Source: Methylocapsa sp. (GTDB lineage: Bacteria; Pseudomonadota; Alphaproteobacteria; Rhizobiales; Beijerinckiaceae). From it: a stretch of 10,195 nt of DNA. The stretch is from contig PLUZ01000120.1 in NCBI GenBank assembly GCA_003162995.1, positions 564-10,758 on the forward strand, read 5' to 3'. Shown piece by piece: positions 6,847 to 10,195 of this stretch. A program made the translations under genes and the position numbers. Positions within the stretch are counted from its first letter, which is position 1. The number at the start of each line of letters is the position of its first letter. A model generated the notes under the pieces. The model was not told the DNA's origin and did not search any database. It saw only the letters and a program-made list of their open reading frames with translations.

Positions 6847-8570
6847 TCGACGCGCTTGAGCTGCCTAAGACGGGCTTGGAAGCGCCGGCCAACCGTCTTG
6901 TCATTGGCCTCGCGCAGATCGATTGCACAGTGGGCGACATAGCGGGCAATCTCGCGCGCATGCGCGCCGCCCGCGCCGAGGCGGCCGCATTCGGCGCCGA
7001 TCTTGTGATGTTTTCCGAGCTTTTCATCGCAGGCTATCCGCCCGAAGATCTCGTCTTGAAGCCGGCGTTTGTGGAGGCTTGCCGCACTGCCTGCGAGGTT
7101 ATCGCGGCCGACACCAGCGACGGCGGACCTGCGGTTCTCGTTGGCCTGCCATGGGGAGAGAATGGCCATTGCTACAACGCCTTTGCCCTGCTCGACAAAG
7201 GCCGCATCGAGGCCATCCGCTTCAAGGTTGATTTGCCGAATTACGGTGTGTTCGACGAAAAGCGCGTGTTCACACCGGGCCCCATGCCGGGGCCGGTGGT
7301 GTTCAAGGGTGTGCGCATCGGCATTCCCATCTGCGAAGATATTTGGGGCCCGGATCCGGTCGAATGCATCTCCGAGACGGGCGGCGAGATTCTCCTTGTT
7401 CCCAACGGCTCGCCTTATTGGCGCGGTAAGACAAACGAACGGCTTTCGGTCGCCGTCGCAAGGGTTGTCGAAAGCAAATTGCCGCTTGTCTATCTCAATC
7501 AGTTTGGCGGCCAGGACGAACTAGTCTTCGATGGCGCTTCCTTTGGACTCAATGCCGATTGCTCGCTTGCCTTTCAGCTTCCGGCTTTTACGGAAATGGT
7601 GGGGAAGACGGTCTGGGAGCGCGGACCAAAGGGCTTTGTCTGTGTCGAGGGACCCCGTGCGACGATCGAAGAGGGCGATGAAGCCGATTACGCCGCCTGT
7701 GTTCTCGGTCTTCGGGATTATGTGGACAAAAACGGTTTTCCTGGCGTCGTCATGGGACTTTCCGGCGGCATCGACTCCGCGCTCTGTGCCGCGATGGCTG
7801 TCGATGCTCTCGGCCCCGGCCGGGTTCATTGCCTGATGCTGCCCTATCGCTTTACCTCGCATGAATCGCTCAGCGATGCCGAGCAGTGTGCCCGCGCGCT
7901 TGGGGTTCGCTACGATATTCTGCCGGTCGCCCCGGCGATCGAAGGTTTCGAAAAGGTCTTGGCCCCAATCTTCAAAGGCACCAATGCGGGCATTACGGAA
8001 GAAAACATCCAGAGCCGTGCGCGCGGCACCGTGCTGATGTCGGTGTCGAACAAATTCGGCCCTATGCTCGTGACAACCGGCAATAAGTCGGAAATGTCGG
8101 TTGGCTATGCGACGATCTATGGCGATATGAACGGCGGCTTCAATCCGATTAAGGATCTTTACAAGATGGAAGTGTTCCGCCTCGCGGAATTGCGCAATCG
8201 CTGGAAACCCAAAGGCGCGCTTGGACCTGACGGCGAGGTGATCGCGCGCAACATTCTCGTCAAACCGCCATCCGCCGAATTGCGCGAAAACCAAAGGGAT
8301 CAAGATTCGCTGCCGCCCTATGAGGTGCTTGATGCGATCCTCGAAGGGCTCGTCGAAAAAGAAATGCGCGTTGCCGATGTCGTGGCCCTGGGCCACGATC
8401 TCGAAACCGTGAAAAAAATCGAGAGGCTTCTTTATCTCGCCGAATATAAGCGGCGCCAGTCGGCTCCGGGCGTGAAGGTGACGAAAAAAAACTTTGGCCG
8501 CGACAGGCGCTATCCGATCGTCAACTGGTTTCGCGATACATGCGCGCCCGATGCAGGCAAATCCACATGA
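6843..8570 (+). CDS. nadE: Glutamine-dependent NAD+ synthetase
   Basis: A 575-residue two-domain cytoplasmic enzyme catalysing the last step of NAD+ synthesis: ATP-dependent amidation of nicotinate adenine dinucleotide with ammonia from glutamine. The N-terminal nitrilase-type glutaminase domain (about 18-270) has the Glu-Lys-Cys triad: E59 in MFSELFIAGYPPEDL, K128 in RFKVDLPNYGVFDEKR and C164 in PICEDIWGP. The C-terminal synthetase domain starts near 285 and carries the ATP-pyrophosphatase P-loop GLSGGIDSAL (305-314). Further conserved stretches are TTGNKSEMSVGYATIYGDMN and, near the end, KVTKKNFGRDRRYPIVN. The length is normal for glutamine-dependent NadE; ammonia-only forms are about 275 residues. 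It starts inside the stop of the dioxygenase gene (ATGA overlap) without a clear Shine-Dalgarno of its own, so translation probably depends on coupling. It is the last gene of the cluster: a parS-like site follows 37 bases later and a candidate terminator about 115 bases later. Confidence 0.96.
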   Translation: MIDALELPKTGLEAPANRLVIGLAQIDCTVGDIAGNLARMRAARAEAAAFGADLVMFSELFIAGYPPEDLVLKPAFVEACRTACEVIAADTSDGGPAVLVGLPWGENGHCYNAFALLDKGRIEAIRFKVDLPNYGVFDEKRVFTPGPMPGPVVFKGVRIGIPICEDIWGPDPVECISETGGEILLVPNGSPYWRGKTNERLSVAVARVVESKLPLVYLNQFGGQDELVFDGASFGLNADCSLAFQLPAFTEMVGKTVWERGPKGFVCVEGPRATIEEGDEADYAACVLGLRDYVDKNGFPGVVMGLSGGIDSALCAAMAVDALGPGRVHCLMLPYRFTSHESLSDAEQCARALGVRYDILPVAPAIEGFEKVLAPIFKGTNAGITEENIQSRARGTVLMSVSNKFGPMLVTTGNKSEMSVGYATIYGDMNGGFNPIKDLYKMEVFRLAELRNRWKPKGALGPDGEVIARNILVKPPSAELRENQRDQDSLPPYEVLDAILEGLVEKEMRVADVVALGHDLETVKKIERLLYLAEYKRRQSAPGVKVTKKNFGRDRRYPIVNWFRDTCAPDAGKST

Positions 8571-8606
8571 CGATGCGCGTTCGTCGCGCAGTCGTCCTTA
8601 TCAAAA

Positions 8607-8622
8607 TGTTTCACGTGAAATA
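8607..8622. promoter_or_regulatory. parS: parS-like ParB-binding centromere site
   Basis: TGTTTCACGTGAAATA matches the widely conserved chromosomal parS consensus TGTTTCACGTGAAACA at 15 of 16 positions. The left half-site is perfect; the right half has T for C at position 15. It lies in a non-coding gap 37 bases after nadE. ParB-CTP clamps load at parS and spread, organising and segregating the origin region. No parA or parB is in the window, but parS sites are commonly scattered over the origin-proximal region. A chance 15/16 match in 10 kb is very unlikely, and its intergenic position adds support. Confidence 0.8.
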
Positions 8623-8685
8623 TTTTTGTCCGATCGGCGCCGAAAATCTTACAAGCCGCAAGACAAGCGTTTCGTCTTCGATCTT

Positions 8686-8706
8686 GTCGGAACGGCCGAT
8701 TTTTTT
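8686..8706 (+). terminator. Candidate intrinsic terminator after nadE
   Basis: GTCGG (8686-8690) pairs with CCGAT (8696-8700; the outermost pair is G-T) around the loop AACGG. The stem runs straight into seven Ts (8700-8706). The stem is short, but the hairpin plus T-run on the plus strand, about 115 bases after nadE, fits the end of the aroF-nadE transcript. An alternative, mutually exclusive hairpin (GACAAG 8662-8667 with CTTGTC 8683-8688) overlaps it. Confidence 0.45.
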
Positions 8707-8830
8707 GGTGCGATAGAACTATGGTCTGCACGGAGCCTCGATGGCCGCGTCCAGCGTTTAATGCCATCCAATGTGTAAGTTTGGCGAGTATTGACCAAGG
8801 AGACTGACAAGCCGCGCTGAGGGCAGTGAC

Positions 8831-9301
8831 ATGAACACCATACTCTTTCTGTGCACCGGAAACTACTATAGAAGCCGCTTCGCGGAAGAGATGTTCAATT
8901 TCGCAGCTCCAGTCGATTGTCCTGGTTGGACCGCGGTATCAAGAGGAATTGCGGTCGATCTTGGGATCAACAACGTAGGGCCGATAGCGAGATCGGCATT
9001 AGAGGCTCTTCAGACGCGTGGCATCGATCTCGATCCGCGTCTGACGCGGATGCCTTTGCAGCTGGAGATTGCCGATCTTAACTTGGCGCATCATATCGTT
9101 GCGCTGAAAAAAGCCGAACATTTACCCCTGATGCAAGAGCGCTTTCCGTCCTGGCCCGGCATGATCGATCCCGGCCGGATAGAATATTGGCACATCGATG
9201 ATACCGATCGCATGGTGCCGGAACAGGCGCTTCCCTTGATCGCAGAGCAGCTGCAGGGGTTGATGAAGCGGCTCTCGAGCAAAAGCCCAGAACCGCTATA
9301 A
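8831..9301 (+). CDS. Low-molecular-weight protein tyrosine phosphatase / arsenate reductase-like family protein, atypical
   Basis: A 156-residue protein. The N-terminal strand and P-loop FLCTGNYYRSRFAE (6-19) give the C-x5-R-S signature of low-molecular-weight phosphatases (C8, N11, R14, S15), which remove phosphate from tyrosine through a cysteinyl-phosphate; arsenate reductases share the fold. Two departures from the classical form are visible. The second P-loop cysteine (CLGNICRS in typical members) is Tyr13. The usual general-acid motif DP(Y/W) is absent; D123 or D124 in YWHIDDTDRM is the likely substitute. The substrate is unknown. The ATG at 8831 opens directly into the first strand. 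The only strong AAGGAG (8797-8802) lies 28 bases upstream, too far to serve it. Codons rare in the neighbours occur here (AGA three times, ATA three times, TTA twice), suggesting acquisition by transfer. The gene stands alone and converges on a glycosyltransferase gene. Certain to family, not to role. Confidence 0.8.
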   Translation: MNTILFLCTGNYYRSRFAEEMFNFAAPVDCPGWTAVSRGIAVDLGINNVGPIARSALEALQTRGIDLDPRLTRMPLQLEIADLNLAHHIVALKKAEHLPLMQERFPSWPGMIDPGRIEYWHIDDTDRMVPEQALPLIAEQLQGLMKRLSSKSPEPL

Positions 9302-9374
9302 ATACCATGTCTGGGCGGCACCGGTGAGTTTTCCCGGAATAAGTAAGGACCGCCAACTTAACAGCCCCGCCACC

Positions 9375-9403
9375 CGCATATGAACTAGGAAATTCTATAT
9401 GCG
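9375..9403. terminator. Hairpin between convergent phosphatase and glycosyltransferase genes
   Basis: CGCATAT (9375-9381) pairs with ATATGCG (9397-9403). The stem continues with GAA (9382-9384) and TTC (9393-9395), one bulged T and an 8-base loop: ten pairs in all. It lies 74 bases after the phosphatase stop and 44 bases from the glycosyltransferase stop, so a shared 3'-end structure is plausible. There is no T-run on either strand, so a true intrinsic terminator is doubtful. Confidence 0.35.
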
Positions 9404-9446
9404 AATTATGCTGCCAGCTAGGCGCCCTCCAATCGTTGACTGGTTT

Positions 9447-10195
9447 CTATCCCCGCTCCACGCTCGGCTCCTCCTCGCGAACGGTCATTTCATTGCCGCG
9501 CCAGACGAATTCATCGGTAAACCAAGCATCGATGTAGACGATTGGGAGCATCAGATCGCGCAGGATGAAAATCAAAGACATGCGCCAGGACACGTGCCAC
9601 TTTAGGACTCGGGCGAGAAGGATTTCCGGAACATACCAGGCGAGTGCGACGCCAAAGAGCGCGGCCGCCACGCTTACCTCGAAGTTGATGGCGGAATAGG
9701 CCGCGGCGAGAGCGGGCAGCGCCGCACCGGCAAAAATCTCCGGCGCGTAAAACAGTGGAAAGGTTTTGCGCCGGGTCCTTGCCCAACGCGCCTGGCGCAG
9801 CCAGACGTCGCGGAAGCCGCGAACGCCGAGCGGTTGCTCGAAGGGACCGCCGACGACAAGATTGACTGTTAGGTCTTGATGGCGGACGAGCTTTGTCGCT
9901 GCGGCATCCTCGATGATTTCGGAGTTGAGCGCCCGGATTCCGCCGACCCTGTCGATCACCTCGCGCCGCCACAACATGGATTTGCCTTGGGCGAAGCCGA
10001 GCCCAATCGCTTCGGCGCAATATTGCCAGCGCGCCTCAAAAGTGTTGAGAAAAGCGCATTCGAGTTCGGCCCAGAGATTGCGCGGCCGCGAGCCCACTGG
10101 CATCGAGCAGACAAGGCCGGTCCGGCGCCGCCAGCTTGCTAGAAGCCGCTGGATATAATCTCTCGGCATCAACACATTGGCGTCGGCGAGAATGA
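9447..10195 (-). CDS. GT21 family glycosyltransferase (ceramide glucosyltransferase-like), C-terminal part, truncated by window edge
   Basis: The last 248 residues of a membrane glycosyltransferase; the frame is open through the right edge, so the GTG at 10175 is internal. The GT21 signature motifs are visible in order: an Asp motif at the very edge (ILADANVLMPRDYI); GFAQGKSMLWRR (about 66-77 of the visible part); the catalytic-site Asp in EIIEDAAATK (92-101); and RQARWAR (133-139), matching the Q-x-x-R-W motif. Hydrophobic segments at about 154-170, 174-195 and 205-221 are followed by a WRGN motif near the C-terminus, fitting a cytosolic catalytic domain anchored in the inner membrane. The family uses NDP-sugars to glycosylate ceramide in eukaryotes; bacterial members glycosylate lipids such as diacylglycerol or act in hopanoid loci (HpnI). 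The acceptor cannot be read from this fragment. The C-terminus is acidic (REEEPSVE). Confidence 0.87.
   Translation of the reverse strand, partial: ILADANVLMPRDYIQRLLASWRRRTGLVCSMPVGSRPRNLWAELECAFLNTFEARWQYCAEAIGLGFAQGKSMLWRREVIDRVGGIRALNSEIIEDAAATKLVRHQDLTVNLVVGGPFEQPLGVRGFRDVWLRQARWARTRRKTFPLFYAPEIFAGAALPALAAAYSAINFEVSVAAALFGVALAWYVPEILLARVLKWHVSWRMSLIFILRDLMLPIVYIDAWFTDEFVWRGNEMTVREEEPSVERG

Noticed and set aside
7521..8396. 291-residue minus-strand open frame opposite nadE
   Set aside because: Shadow of nadE; His/Arg/Phe-rich translation without recognisable domains.
8634..8643. TCGGCGCCGA palindrome downstream of parS
   Set aside because: Ten-base GC palindromes are expected by chance in such GC-rich DNA, and it has no partner or context.
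8494..8778. Small plus-strand frame running from the nadE end across parS
   Set aside because: It begins inside nadE out of frame, crosses the parS site and the terminator-like T-run, and has no family features.

Overview
The window looks like chromosomal DNA of a GC-rich alphaproteobacterium, most likely in the Rhizobiales (Hyphomicrobiales). The evidence is an almost canonical rhizobial-type RpoD C-terminus, a class II DAHP synthase, an NADPH-type glutathione reductase, a DUF882/M15-type envelope protein with a long tail, and a GT21 ceramide-glucosyltransferase-like protein. A Beijerinckiaceae/Methylocystis-like origin is a guess. No rRNA, tRNA, CRISPR array, insertion sequence or phage gene was found.

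Layout. (1) 1-602 (+) is the 3' end of rpoD, facing a minus-strand gene. The 99-base convergent gap holds a hairpin. (2) 702-2480 (-) encodes a secreted peptidoglycan peptidase-like protein with a very long low-complexity tail. (3) 2481-3121 is a 641-base divergent gap with two adjacent AT-rich palindromes and no convincing gene. (4) 3122-8570 (+) is a metabolic run: gor (glutathione reductase), class II DAHP synthase (first step of the shikimate pathway), a LigB/DODA-type extradiol dioxygenase, and glutamine-dependent NAD synthetase. The last three are tightly packed (20-bp gap, then a 4-bp ATGA overlap) and are probably one operon. (5) 8571-8830 contains a near-perfect ParB-binding parS site (15 of 16 bases) and a candidate terminator. 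(6) 8831-9301 (+) encodes an atypical low-molecular-weight phosphatase with codon use unlike its neighbours. It converges on (7) the 3' part of a GT21 glycosyltransferase (9447 to the right edge, minus strand).

How the genes relate. gor and nadE both serve the pyridine-nucleotide/redox economy (GSSG reduction with NADPH; NAD synthesis). DAHP synthase feeds aromatic biosynthesis, and the dioxygenase belongs to a family that opens catecholic rings. Whether they share regulation cannot be settled from sequence alone. The most informative non-coding signal is the parS-like site. It suggests that this ordinary-looking housekeeping segment lies in the origin-proximal, ParB-loaded part of the chromosome. 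I did not find a convincing new multi-gene system.
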